This document shows, piece after piece, positions 7,090-13,979 of a DNA stretch of 13,979 bases. The DNA lies in assembly GCA_964549105.1 (NCBI GenBank), contig CAZJTZ010000047.1, positions 1 to 13,979 on the forward strand. Reading direction: 5' to 3'. This DNA comes from Hydrogenedens sp964549105 (GTDB lineage Bacteria > Hydrogenedentota > Hydrogenedentia > Hydrogenedentales > Hydrogenedentaceae). Made by a program: the position numbers and the translations under genes. Positions within the stretch are counted from its first letter, which is position 1. Each line of letters starts with the position of its first letter. Under the pieces are notes generated by a model that searched no databases, had not been told where the DNA came from, and worked only from the letters and a program-made list of their open reading frames with translations.

Positions 7090-8469
7090 GTGATTACCAA
7101 AGAATATCGCACAGTAAAAGAGATTATCGGTCCATTGATGTTAGTGGAAGGTGTAGAAGGTATTACCTATGGCGAACTTACAGACATTCGTCTGGAAGAT
7201 GGCAGTATCCGTAGAGGACAGGTTTTGGAAGTAAATCGTGATAAAGCCGTAGTCCAGGTTTTTGAAGGAACCAGTGGACTAACCCCCCAGGGAGTCACCG
7301 TAAAATTTTTGGGGAAAGGAATCGAATTAGGCGTTTCAAGTGATATGTTAGGACGTGTATTTGATGGGTTTGGCAGACCTATTGACGAGGGTCCCTCCAT
7401 TATCCCCGAGAAATGGCTTAATATCAATGGAAACCCAATGAACCCTTATGCAAGAGATTACCCCAATGAATTTATCCAGACAGGTATTTCAACCATAGAC
7501 CTATTAAATCCTCTGGTTCGTGGACAAAAATTACCCTTCTTCTCCGCATCAGGTTTGCCTCATTCCCGTATGGCAGCACAAGTAGCCCGACAGGCAAAAG
7601 TGCTAAAAACAGGCGAAAAATTTGCAGTAGTTTTCGCGACAATGGGTATTACCTTTGAAGAATCTGAATTCTTCATTAGCGATTTTCGCAGAACAGGTGC
7701 CCTCGAAAGAGCCGTTTTATTCATTAATTTGGCAGACGACCCAGCTATCGAACGAATCGCAGTCCCACGCATGGCTTTGACCGTAGCAGAATATCTCGCT
7801 TACGAAAAAGATATGCATGTATTGGTCATCTTAACAGACCTTACAAATTATTGTGAGGCTTTGCGTGAAATATCCGCAGCAAGAAAAGAAGTCCCCGGCA
7901 GACGCGGTTATCCCGGATACTTATACACAGACTTAAGCAGCATCTACGAAAGAGCAGGTCGTATCAAAGGCAAATCAGGCTCAATCACCCAACTGCCCGT
8001 ATTAACTATGCCTGAAGACGATAAAACCCATCCTATTCCCGACCTGACAGGATATATTACAGAAGGACAAATCATATTAAGCCGTTCCCTTCATGCTCAG
8101 GGCATATATCCCCCGGTAGATGTGCTACCCTCACTTTCACGATTAAAGGATAAAGGTATCGGTGTTGGAAAAACACGAGAAGACCATGCCAATGTAATGA
8201 ACCAGTTATACGCTGCCTATGCACGCGGTAAAAACGCAAAAGAATTAGCCGTCGTTTTAGGTGAATCCGCTTTAAGCGATATTGACCTATTATATGTGAA
8301 ATTTGCAGACGCCTTTGAAGACCGTTTTATCCGTCAGGGCGAAGATGAAAACCGTAGCATTGAAGACAGCTTGCGAATTGGATGGGAATTGCTCGCCTTA
8401 CTTCCAAAGGCAGAACTAAAGCGTATAAAACCTGAATTTATAGATAAATACTACATAGAAAGCAAATAA
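7090..8469 (+). CDS. atpB: V/A-type ATPase regulatory (non-catalytic) subunit B
   Basis: This 459-residue B subunit is homologous to A but non-catalytic. It has the N-terminal barrel (YRTVKEIIGPLMLVEGVEGI), a degenerate P-loop region FSASGLPHSRMAAQVARQA that lacks the GKT of a true Walker A, and the B signature VPGRRGYPGYLYTDLSSIYERAG. The loop PSLSRL carries R351, which matches the arginine finger that B contributes to the A-subunit active site. The start codon is GTG at 7090 with GAGG (7077-7080) 9 nt upstream; the following MITKEYRTVKEI is typical. It lies 46 nt after atpA and 36 nt before atpD. Complete, with normal length. Confidence 0.99.
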   Translation: MITKEYRTVKEIIGPLMLVEGVEGITYGELTDIRLEDGSIRRGQVLEVNRDKAVVQVFEGTSGLTPQGVTVKFLGKGIELGVSSDMLGRVFDGFGRPIDEGPSIIPEKWLNINGNPMNPYARDYPNEFIQTGISTIDLLNPLVRGQKLPFFSASGLPHSRMAAQVARQAKVLKTGEKFAVVFATMGITFEESEFFISDFRRTGALERAVLFINLADDPAIERIAVPRMALTVAEYLAYEKDMHVLVILTDLTNYCEALREISAARKEVPGRRGYPGYLYTDLSSIYERAGRIKGKSGSITQLPVLTMPEDDKTHPIPDLTGYITEGQIILSRSLHAQGIYPPVDVLPSLSRLKDKGIGVGKTREDHANVMNQLYAAYARGKNAKELAVVLGESALSDIDLLYVKFADAFEDRFIRQGEDENRSIEDSLRIGWELLALLPKAELKRIKPEFIDKYYIESK

Positions 8470-8505
8470 AGTTTGTATTAAACAAGCAAAGAATAAGGTT
8501 ACCTT

Positions 8506-9135
8506 ATGCGATTAGCAGTAAATCCGACACGAATGGAATTGCTTAAACTTCGAAAAAGTTTAGCAGTAGCCCAACGAGGTCATAAACTATTAAAAGACAA
8601 ATTAGATGGGCTAATGAAAGATTTCGGAAGAATCACAGCAGAATACAAAGTAGTCCGATTAGAAGTAGACAAAGAATTACCACAAGTGTTGAAATTATTT
8701 GTTTTAGCGGAAGCAACATCTTCAAGATTAATTGTAGAAGACGCCCTCGAATCCACACGCCAGGAATTGAATATCCAGATGAAAACAAAAAGAGTAATGG
8801 GTGTCCAGATACCTAATTTCGAGATTAATTTTGGGAAAACAGAAGGTGGCTATTCACTGGTGCATACATCCTCAGAATTGGATAAGGCTATTACACAGAT
8901 AAAAGAATTTCTGCCCAAACTTCTAAAAATGGCTGAACTTGAAGAAACAGTTCGAAGATTGTGTCAGGAAATAGAAAAAACTCGAAGACGCGTGAACGCA
9001 TTAGAACATACTATGATTCCAAGAATGAAAGAAACCATAAAATTCATCAAAAACAAATTAGACGAGATGGAGCGTTCAACCACCAGCCAATTAATGAGAA
9101 TTAAAGCACAACGCTTAGCCCAAGAAGCAGGATAA
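8506..9135 (+). CDS. atpD: V/A-type ATPase subunit D (central rotor shaft)
   Basis: This 209-residue protein forms the axial coiled coil turning inside A3B3. The N-terminal helix begins with the family signature VNPTRMELLKLRKSLAVA and continues RGHKLLKDKLDGLM. The middle segment contains the short globular part, and the C-terminal helix includes RRRVNALEHTMIPRMKETIK followed by LDEMERSTTSQLMRIK. The RVNALE motif is diagnostic of subunit D. The ATG at 8506 has AAGG 7 nt upstream. It is the last ATPase gene. No ntpJ-like K+ transporter follows, unlike in E. hirae, and no clear intrinsic terminator is visible after the stop codon. Confidence 0.97.
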   Translation: MRLAVNPTRMELLKLRKSLAVAQRGHKLLKDKLDGLMKDFGRITAEYKVVRLEVDKELPQVLKLFVLAEATSSRLIVEDALESTRQELNIQMKTKRVMGVQIPNFEINFGKTEGGYSLVHTSSELDKAITQIKEFLPKLLKMAELEETVRRLCQEIEKTRRRVNALEHTMIPRMKETIKFIKNKLDEMERSTTSQLMRIKAQRLAQEAG

Positions 9136-9485
9136 AAACAGCGATTAAGTTTTTTCCCTCCATTCATTCCATAACCTCTAAAAATTCATTTCAGTAAAAT
9201 ACCCTTTCATTTAATAGTTTTATTTCTATAATATCAATTAATTTATATCTCCTTTATCTTTTTGAATGTCTATTCCTATCATTTGCAACCTTAAACCTTG
9301 CCTGAACGGCAGTTTCCTACACAACTAATGCCCTAAACAGCAATTCTTTTCCTGTTATTTCTACTTTTCCCTGTCATTTCGAGCGAAGCAAGAAATCTTA
9401 AAACCAAATTGTTATTCCAAAATTTTAAACAGGGCAAAATTTATCTAATATTTTCAGCAGAAACTAATATTTTTCAATTTACACA
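9136..9485. other. Non-coding intergenic region between the ATPase operon and the secreted-protein operon
   Basis: There is no credible reading frame on either strand and no tRNA- or rRNA-like structure. Two small inverted repeats, TGCC/GGCA near 9300 and AACAG/CTGTT near 9335-9355, are too short to call terminators. The only structured element I can support is the dispersed-repeat-like sequence at 9369-9399, listed separately. Base composition is AT-rich with pyrimidine-rich patches. Confidence 0.6.
9369..9399. repeat. Imperfect palindrome of the TCATTTCGAGCGAAGC...GAAATCT type (probable dispersed repeat)
   Basis: Around a GAA loop (9385-9387), the arms ATTTCGAGC (9376-9384) and GCAAGAAAT (9388-9396) pair in seven of nine positions, with an internal 2-nt mismatch. 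I recognise the phrase TCATTTCGAGCGAAG...AGAAATCT as a frequent short intergenic repeat in many bacterial genomes. Only one copy is present here, so calling it dispersed is recall rather than something visible in this window. Confidence 0.55.
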
Positions 9486-9492
9486 AAATATT

Positions 9493-9522
9493 AAAAAAAA
9501 GTATTGACAAATACTTTTTTTT
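9493..9522. promoter_or_regulatory. Perfect 13-bp inverted repeat overlapping a promoter
   Basis: The arm A8-GTATT (9493-9505) and the arm AATAC-T8 (9510-9522) are perfectly complementary around the loop GACA. The -35 box TTGACA (9504-9509) straddles the end of the first arm and the loop. A dimeric regulator binding here would cover the -35 region. The element could also act as a weak terminator for the upstream operon, but the stem has only one G-C pair. Confidence 0.6.
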
Positions 9523-9530
9523 TGTATAAT
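9504..9530 (+). promoter_or_regulatory. Promoter of the secreted-protein operon with a T9 spacer tract
   Basis: A consensus TTGACA (9504-9509) and a consensus TATAAT (9525-9530) are separated by only 15 nt, two short of the usual 17. Nine of those spacer bases are one T run (9515-9523). Transcription would begin near 9537, about 65 nt before the ATG at 9602. Both hexamers are perfect, which makes this the best promoter in the window despite its short spacing. Confidence 0.7.
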
Positions 9531-9601
9531 GAAATGTGGATAGAAAAAGTGCGGTAGTAAAGTAAAAGTTGAATCAACCTGAGTTTAAAGGAGGAAGTGC
9601 C

Positions 9602-11161
9602 ATGCAAAGAGACCTCTTTCTTATTACATTACTCCTGTTCTGTTTCTTTTTTTCTGAACTGGCAGCAGGAGTAGATGCAGCCTTTTTACAGAAGGTTAAT
9701 GAAACTGAACAATTAGCATATCAGGATATTTCTAACGGCAAGATTCGGGATGGGCTGAGACAGATAATCCAGTTGTTCCGTGAAGCACCTATGAATGATT
9801 CCTCATACATAGAGCCGCTAATGGGTCCATATCAATTATTTTCTTTCGCATTATCAAAGCAGGATAGTTTAATATGGACATTAACTTCTCCGGAGAATTT
9901 AACTAAACAAGAACCTTTATTAAATCCGTCTGAGTATCCAGGTGACCAATTACTTCTTGCATTAACGTATGCTCAACCTCAATATAGTGGCACATCCATG
10001 GCTATTAGTTTAATAAACCAGTCAAAGGAATTATTATACAGTCCGGAGAAAGTTCCACAGTTGGTAGGGGTCGGGTTGCTACTTCTTATTTTGCCAGAAC
10101 ATCAAGAAATATTAGAAATTAATACAGACATTTTTCGTGCCATCAGTATAAAATTTATGGAAGTCTATGGAGATAGAACACTTCACCAATTTTTTGTAGA
10201 GATGCAGGCTCTTTACCAATTAGAACAATGTCGGGGAAAAAATAAAAGCCGTTTATCTCCGTCAGAGGCGAGTATATTAAATAAAATGGAAGAATGGGGG
10301 ATTGATGCGTTTACGGTCTATTCCTTATCTCCCGGGCTAAACTGTGTGTCGGTAGGTTTGCCTTCAATGAATTTGCGAGATATTAATTTAGACACACTCC
10401 AGGTTTGGGCGGATATATTAAGGGCAGAGACCGATACGCGGACAAGGTATATGTTACTTTCCTTTTTGCGATTAGGGCTGAATATGAGTGGAGCCCAGGA
10501 TTTTCTCCGCGAAGTATTGGAAGAAGTCAGTAGCAAGCGAGCCATGGAGGCAGATGGTATATTAGCAAAGTGTATGTTAAACAACTTAGACGCCCGTGAG
10601 CATCGGGTAAAAGAGTTGTATCAGCGAGCAATAGAATTGTCACAATTGGGAGTATTACCATGTGTAGTAAGTGTGCGGAGTTTATATGCAGAGCAGTCAA
10701 GTGCTTTATGGATTGCATACGGATATTTTAAAAAATACGGTTGGTATGATTATGCAATTCAGTTAAGTGAATATTTAGAGCAGAGGCAATGGATGGAATT
10801 TGAAGCATTTAATTACGACCCGATATATATAAGTTTACGAAAAATTTATGCTGATACCAGCCACTTCCGTTTCACAAAGAACGAAGAAGCATTGAAGTCA
10901 TATTACCTGGATATAGCGGAACATACACCGAGTCCTGAATTGAGGTCAAAGGTAATAGGACTATCTAAAAATCCATTAGCCGACATTCGCCCTGCTCCTG
11001 AGAGCCCCATCCCCATGGGAAAAATTCTTTTAGACCGAGCAAAAAGAACTGTATTACAGCAGCAAGCCAATCAGGAAAACGATATAAATACTCCCAAAAA
11101 CAGAGAGTATTTTATTAATATGCTCCACCAGCACCAATCTGGACAGACACCTGCGAAATGA
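9602..11161 (+). CDS. Secreted helical protein of unknown function
   Basis: I do not recognise this 519-residue protein. The ATG at 9602 is chosen over an upstream TTG in the same frame (9569) because AAAGGAGG (9587-9594) ends 7 nt before it and a signal peptide follows directly. That signal is MQRD, then a hydrophobic stretch LFLITLLLFCFFF and a probable signal peptidase I site near AAGVDA. No lipobox is seen. The mature part looks almost wholly alpha-helical, with repeated 30-40-residue helical pairs (for example RVKELYQRAIELSQLG and ALWIAYGYFKKYGWYDYAIQLSEYL). That resembles a TPR- or HEAT-like solenoid, but no canonical TPR consensus can be traced. The C-terminus is polar and Gln-rich. 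It is the first gene of a probable three-gene operon, and its TGA overlaps an ATG of the next frame (ATGA, 11158-11161). An export or scaffold role is inference only. Confidence 0.8.
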   Translation: MQRDLFLITLLLFCFFFSELAAGVDAAFLQKVNETEQLAYQDISNGKIRDGLRQIIQLFREAPMNDSSYIEPLMGPYQLFSFALSKQDSLIWTLTSPENLTKQEPLLNPSEYPGDQLLLALTYAQPQYSGTSMAISLINQSKELLYSPEKVPQLVGVGLLLLILPEHQEILEINTDIFRAISIKFMEVYGDRTLHQFFVEMQALYQLEQCRGKNKSRLSPSEASILNKMEEWGIDAFTVYSLSPGLNCVSVGLPSMNLRDINLDTLQVWADILRAETDTRTRYMLLSFLRLGLNMSGAQDFLREVLEEVSSKRAMEADGILAKCMLNNLDAREHRVKELYQRAIELSQLGVLPCVVSVRSLYAEQSSALWIAYGYFKKYGWYDYAIQLSEYLEQRQWMEFEAFNYDPIYISLRKIYADTSHFRFTKNEEALKSYYLDIAEHTPSPELRSKVIGLSKNPLADIRPAPESPIPMGKILLDRAKRTVLQQQANQENDINTPKNREYFINMLHQHQSGQTPAK

Positions 11162-12582
11162 ATAAAAAACATAAGGAGAGGGAAAATGAAACATCTTTTA
11201 AGGAATATTATTATAGGGTTGGCTGGTGTTCTGAGTTTATTCCTATTATCGTAGAGCGTGAGGTATATACCATAGCGAGTTTTTCTGCCAATATAGATTC
11301 GGGATTACCTCCATTGGGGCCGGGCTGGGAGCGAGTAATAGTATGGAAAAGGATGGACGGATTTACACTATATTCCTATGCCAATAGCACACAAAGGAAA
11401 TTTTTGTTTCATGGGGACCCAGGCCCTAATGGGGCATTTTTGTTCTGGCTTAAGAATGATGACCAGCCTTACAATCTTTCTGAAGTTGGGTGTTATGTTT
11501 TTCCATCTGGAGAGGAAGATACCAAGCAAATATTTGGTTTGTATGAAGAGCGAATAAAACTATCGCTTGGAGTAGAGGGACAGGGAGTTATCCATCCAGA
11601 TTCGAGTTCTTATCCGGGGAGGAAATTGGGTTGGAATCCTTTACCTCTTTGTGCAGATGGCGAGTGTATGGGCTGGCGTTCAGAGTCAATAGACCCCTGT
11701 ATAAATATAGAAGCAAATGAGATAACACTGACGGCAGAGCCATGTAGTCCTGCGTGGGTTTTTAGCCACTGGAAATACTACCAGCCATCTGAGGAGAATC
11801 CAGAAGGAGAGAATCCAGAGAGTGGAACATGGATAGAAATCCCAAGTATAGGGGATAGTATTTCCTGGTATATGAACTGGTGGGGATACTTAGACCCATA
11901 CCATTACCATGTTCCCTGGGGTACCACCACATTCCAAGTCCGCGCCGTCTTCGAACAACTAAAGGCACTTATTTTAATAGGGGAAGCTTATGGTATTTCT
12001 GGAAATGAGACGATAGCAGGTCCTTCACTTGAAGGATTATGTTATTTGGTAGATTCTATTAACGCATTAGAATCCGAACCAGAGGAATCTGCAACAACAG
12101 ATATTGAAATTTTAACTTGTATTCGTGATTATAATATTTTTGTTTTTCAGGGGGAAGCGTATTGTGCTGAAGAGTTAGAAGGCGAAGAAGAACAAGTCGT
12201 TGGGATAGAAGTTGACCACATCTGGAATCCTGATACAGGAATGTATACATATACTATTGTTCCAGAAGAGATAGCACAATATAATATAGGGCATGAATAT
12301 TTGTTTGTTTATTTACTTTCCTGTTATCAGGGGAGGATATTGGATGATTGGCACAATGCCTTTAATTCGAGTTGTTCGTTGGGCTTTTGGGATAGAGTCT
12401 TTGCTACACCTGCAAAGGAATTCGACGCGAAATTTTGGGAATTTGTAAGTATGGATTTGGATATTTATAATTCTGCAATTATTTCGGCAAATATTATTAA
12501 TGAAGAGGCCGAGTTCCAAGAGGAACCATATATATTATATCCTTTAATTCCAATTGTCAATGGCAATGCACATTTGAAATAA
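11158..12582 (+). CDS. Putative exported protein with InlB-like beta region and caspase-like C-terminal fold; signal peptide out of frame
   Basis: The open frame encodes 474 residues, but its first ~30 (MNKKHKERENETSF...) are hydrophilic and unlike a mature N-terminus. A good Shine-Dalgarno and signal peptide lie in another frame at 11186, so the gene is probably frameshifted near 11250. Residues about 132-266 resemble an InlB B-repeat-like (bacterial repeat) domain: LSLGVEGQGVIHPDSSSYPG, then ITLTAEP and VFSHWKYY. Residues about 268-445 follow a caspase/gingipain-like pattern: strand KALILIG (269-275), a helix, strand YNIFVF, and strand YLFVYLLSCYQG with Cys389, then a W..AF helix and further segments. 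The expected His of a G-H-G turn is E333 (FQGEAY), so protease activity is doubtful. A 15-nt in-frame duplication (from 11794) gives ENPEG/ENPES. Domain calls are inference from pattern. Confidence 0.6.
   Translation: MNKKHKERENETSFKEYYYRVGWCSEFIPIIVEREVYTIASFSANIDSGLPPLGPGWERVIVWKRMDGFTLYSYANSTQRKFLFHGDPGPNGAFLFWLKNDDQPYNLSEVGCYVFPSGEEDTKQIFGLYEERIKLSLGVEGQGVIHPDSSSYPGRKLGWNPLPLCADGECMGWRSESIDPCINIEANEITLTAEPCSPAWVFSHWKYYQPSEENPEGENPESGTWIEIPSIGDSISWYMNWWGYLDPYHYHVPWGTTTFQVRAVFEQLKALILIGEAYGISGNETIAGPSLEGLCYLVDSINALESEPEESATTDIEILTCIRDYNIFVFQGEAYCAEELEGEEEQVVGIEVDHIWNPDTGMYTYTIVPEEIAQYNIGHEYLFVYLLSCYQGRILDDWHNAFNSSCSLGFWDRVFATPAKEFDAKFWEFVSMDLDIYNSAIISANIINEEAEFQEEPYILYPLIPIVNGNAHLK
11186..11254 (+). 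other. Out-of-frame signal peptide reading frame preceding the caspase-like gene
   Basis: The ATG at 11186 follows the Shine-Dalgarno AGGAGAGGG (11174-11182). It encodes 22 residues, MKHLLRN then a hydrophobic core IIIGLAGVLSLFLLS, before a TAG at 11252. This is a classic Sec signal with basic N-region and hydrophobic core but no mature protein. The long frame of the following gene is in a different register; a single missing base just before 11252 would fuse them into SLFLLS...VEREVYTIASFS. I see no slippery heptamer that would suggest programmed -1 frameshifting. Confidence 0.75.
11794..11818 (+). repeat. Short in-frame 15-nt direct duplication
   Basis: GAGAATCCAG occurs at 11794-11803 and again at 11809-11818, a period of 15 nt (five codons), producing ENPEGENPES in a probable surface loop of the InlB-like region. 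It looks like a recent slippage or duplication and is neutral with respect to reading frame. Confidence 0.7.
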
Positions 12583-12604
12583 TAAATTGAAGGTAAAAAA
12601 GAAA

Positions 12605-13612
12605 ATGGACATCAAGATAGACAAAAAAAAGAATAAGTTATTGCTTATGATAATAGTTCTTTTCTCATTTTCTTTTTTTAGTTTTGGACTGGAAATGAAT
12701 GAGAAAAATAGGAAGATAATAGAAGAGTTTATGAGGGATATGGTCCATTTAGAAATAGAAAATATAGGATATGTATTTGTAATAGATGGTACAGTAAAAG
12801 AGCCGACATCAGATATTTCTCCTGCTGAAATAGGAGATAAATATATAAGGTATACGATACATCCAAAAGGAAGAGGAAATGCTTGTTTGTGTTTGGTAAA
12901 AGTGTCTGAAAAACTTAATAAAGTTGTAAGTTTTAGTATAAATGACCAGAACCAACAACAGGCTGATATTAAAGAGGCAAGGTCTAATACTGATAAAAAG
13001 AAACTATGTGATAACCGCTGGACACGAGAGGAGGGAATAAAGAAAGTTGAGCCAATTATTCAATATTTAGGTATCGAAAATTCCTCTGGGTTTTCTCCGC
13101 CTTTGATAACAGAGTATAACAATAAATTAGGTTATTTTTTAACAATAAAAAGGGATGTGCTATTAGATGGGGTTCCTTACCGGTATAGAGGTTTTTTTGC
13201 CAGGGTTTCATTATGTCATCGGAATATTGAAAGTTTTAATTATTCTCCTCATCCATCATCACTACCTAAGAATCATAAACCAGAGGGAGACTGTCCTGTG
13301 GACAAAGTGAAAGAAGTAGCACGGGAATGGTTGAAATTAAATGAAGGACACTTTTATAAAAGAAATTCGCCCTATCTGAAAGAGAATGCTGATATTAAAT
13401 TGGTTATTGCCCCGGGGTATAATAGGTTTTTAGATACAAAAGACAAGTGGATAGATAAAAATTTTTATTATGTATGGGAAGTGCCTTTTACATTTTGGGA
13501 GCCCTATTTAGGAGTAGTATATACGCCCGAACCTTTACATAAAAAGGGTGAAGAAATTGAAGGCGTATTGTGGATAGAAGTAGAAAGTCTAAAGGTAATT
13601 GGTGGTAAATAA
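12605..13612 (+). CDS. Exported or membrane-anchored protein of unknown function, faintly PepSY-like
   Basis: This 335-residue protein is not recognised with confidence. The ATG at 12605 is preferred to a TTG at 12587; AAGG (12590-12593) lies 11 nt upstream. The N-terminus is basic (DKKKNK) followed by a hydrophobic helix LLLMIIVLFSFSFFSF, a signal peptide or anchor with no clear cleavage site. The mature region has helix-strand units. One ends KLNKVVSFSINDQ; another, at the C-terminus, reads YYVWEVPFTF ... GVLWIEVESLKVIGG. The strand pattern 'W.V.F....G.L.I.V.S.KVIGG' recalls PepSY/YcdB-type domains, but the match is weak. It follows the preceding gene by 22 nt, so the two are probably co-transcribed. 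Very AT- and Lys-rich codon use. Confidence 0.7.
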   Translation: MDIKIDKKKNKLLLMIIVLFSFSFFSFGLEMNEKNRKIIEEFMRDMVHLEIENIGYVFVIDGTVKEPTSDISPAEIGDKYIRYTIHPKGRGNACLCLVKVSEKLNKVVSFSINDQNQQQADIKEARSNTDKKKLCDNRWTREEGIKKVEPIIQYLGIENSSGFSPPLITEYNNKLGYFLTIKRDVLLDGVPYRYRGFFARVSLCHRNIESFNYSPHPSSLPKNHKPEGDCPVDKVKEVAREWLKLNEGHFYKRNSPYLKENADIKLVIAPGYNRFLDTKDKWIDKNFYYVWEVPFTFWEPYLGVVYTPEPLHKKGEEIEGVLWIEVESLKVIGGK

Positions 13613-13635
13613 TGAACAAAATAGGCAAAATTTAG

Positions 13636-13979
13636 TTAATTATCAGGGGACTGTAGGTTGTATGGCGATGGATTAAAAGAAGACTTAAAGAGAGTTTTAT
13701 TTTTCTGAAACCAGTCTAATACTGTCTTAGAGAATCTTTTGTTATTTAATACCCTTTGCTTATTGATAAAGTTATAACGATGTAGATATTTGTTTAATGT
13801 TTCCATCAGTTGGGTATATGTATTAAAGTGATGTTATTTTAGTATCTCTTCTGTTCTACCATTAAAGCGTTCTACCAGACTATTTGTTTGGGGTGTATAG
13901 GGGCGGGTTAGCCGATGCTCTATCCCTTCTATCTGACACTTCCTATCAAATACATGCCTACCTGATGCTTCTTTTCGTG
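13636..13979 (-). pseudogene. IS481-like transposase, 3' fragment with in-frame stop
   Basis: On the - strand one frame from 13977 to the stop at 13636-13638 reads through 114 codons with a single TAA at 13834-13836. The first part, EGIEHRLTRPYTPQTNSLVERFNGRT (split here by nothing but its length), is the end of a DDE/rve integrase core. The VERFN glutamate is the third catalytic acidic residue. After the stop the frame continues HHFNTYTQLMETLNKYLHRY, then a region with VLDWFQKNKTLFK, matching the C-terminal end of IS481-family transposases (Leu...Leu...Tyr-Asn, then W...LF). The 5' two-thirds would lie beyond the window edge. The stop in an otherwise well-kept frame marks a decayed element, perhaps by a CAA to TAA change. 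No terminal inverted repeat could be identified near 13613-13640. Confidence 0.85.

Noticed and set aside
9295..9360. Candidate terminator hairpins (TGCC/GGCA and AACAG/CTGTT)
   Set aside because: Stems are only 4-5 bp and no proper T tract follows, so they are below what I would call an intrinsic terminator.
10318..10718. Two overlapping - strand open frames (88 and 63 codons) within the first secreted-protein gene
   Set aside because: No ribosome sites and no recognisable protein character; they are shadows of the + strand gene.
11240..11258. Programmed -1 ribosomal frameshift joining the signal peptide to the body
   Set aside because: No X-XXY-YYZ slippery heptamer and no clear downstream stem-loop are visible; an indel or sequencing error is simpler.

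Overview
The window is about 14 kb of AT-rich bacterial DNA. Nearly all genes are on the + strand. Start sites carry recognisable Shine-Dalgarno sequences. The dominant feature is a complete nine-gene V/A-type ATPase operon in the order H/G-I-K-E-C-F-A-B-D, the layout known from Enterococcus hirae (ntpFIKECGABD) and Thermus. The sequence does not identify the host. It is a bacterium with a V-type rather than an F-type enzyme at this locus, and the downstream genes suggest many Sec-exported proteins. I do not assign a phylum.

Region 1 (1-231) is the operon leader. It holds two copies of a 45-bp tandem repeat, each able to fold into a hairpin, cut by the left edge of the window. A plausible sigma70-type promoter lies just upstream of the first gene. 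Region 2 (232-9135) is the ATPase. It encodes peripheral stalk proteins (H/G and E), the membrane stator a/I, a duplicated 16-kDa-type proteolipid K, the central stalk (C/d, F and D), and the catalytic A and non-catalytic B subunits. Gaps are short, C and F overlap by 8 nt, and C and B use TTG and GTG starts. The K subunit carries the full residue set that binds Na+ in the E. hirae rotor, so I predict a Na+-coupled machine.

Region 3 (9136-9601) is a 466-nt non-coding stretch. It contains one copy of a probable dispersed intergenic repeat and then a strong-looking promoter. That promoter's TTGACA box sits in a perfect 13-bp inverted repeat, and its -35/-10 spacer is mostly a run of nine T. Region 4 (9602-13612) is a probable three-gene operon of exported proteins of unknown function. 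The first is a helical secreted protein. The second has an InlB-like beta region and a C-terminal caspase-like fold that appears to lack the catalytic His. The third is an anchored or secreted protein with faint PepSY-like features. In the second gene the signal peptide is encoded in a different frame from the body, so the gene is frameshifted at its 5' end, or there is a sequence error.

Region 5 (13636-13979) is the 3' end of an IS481-like transposase on the - strand. It has an in-frame stop and is cut by the right edge. The secreted-protein block, lying between a probable dispersed repeat and a dead transposase, looks like the variable part of the window. The ATPase operon looks ordinary and intact.
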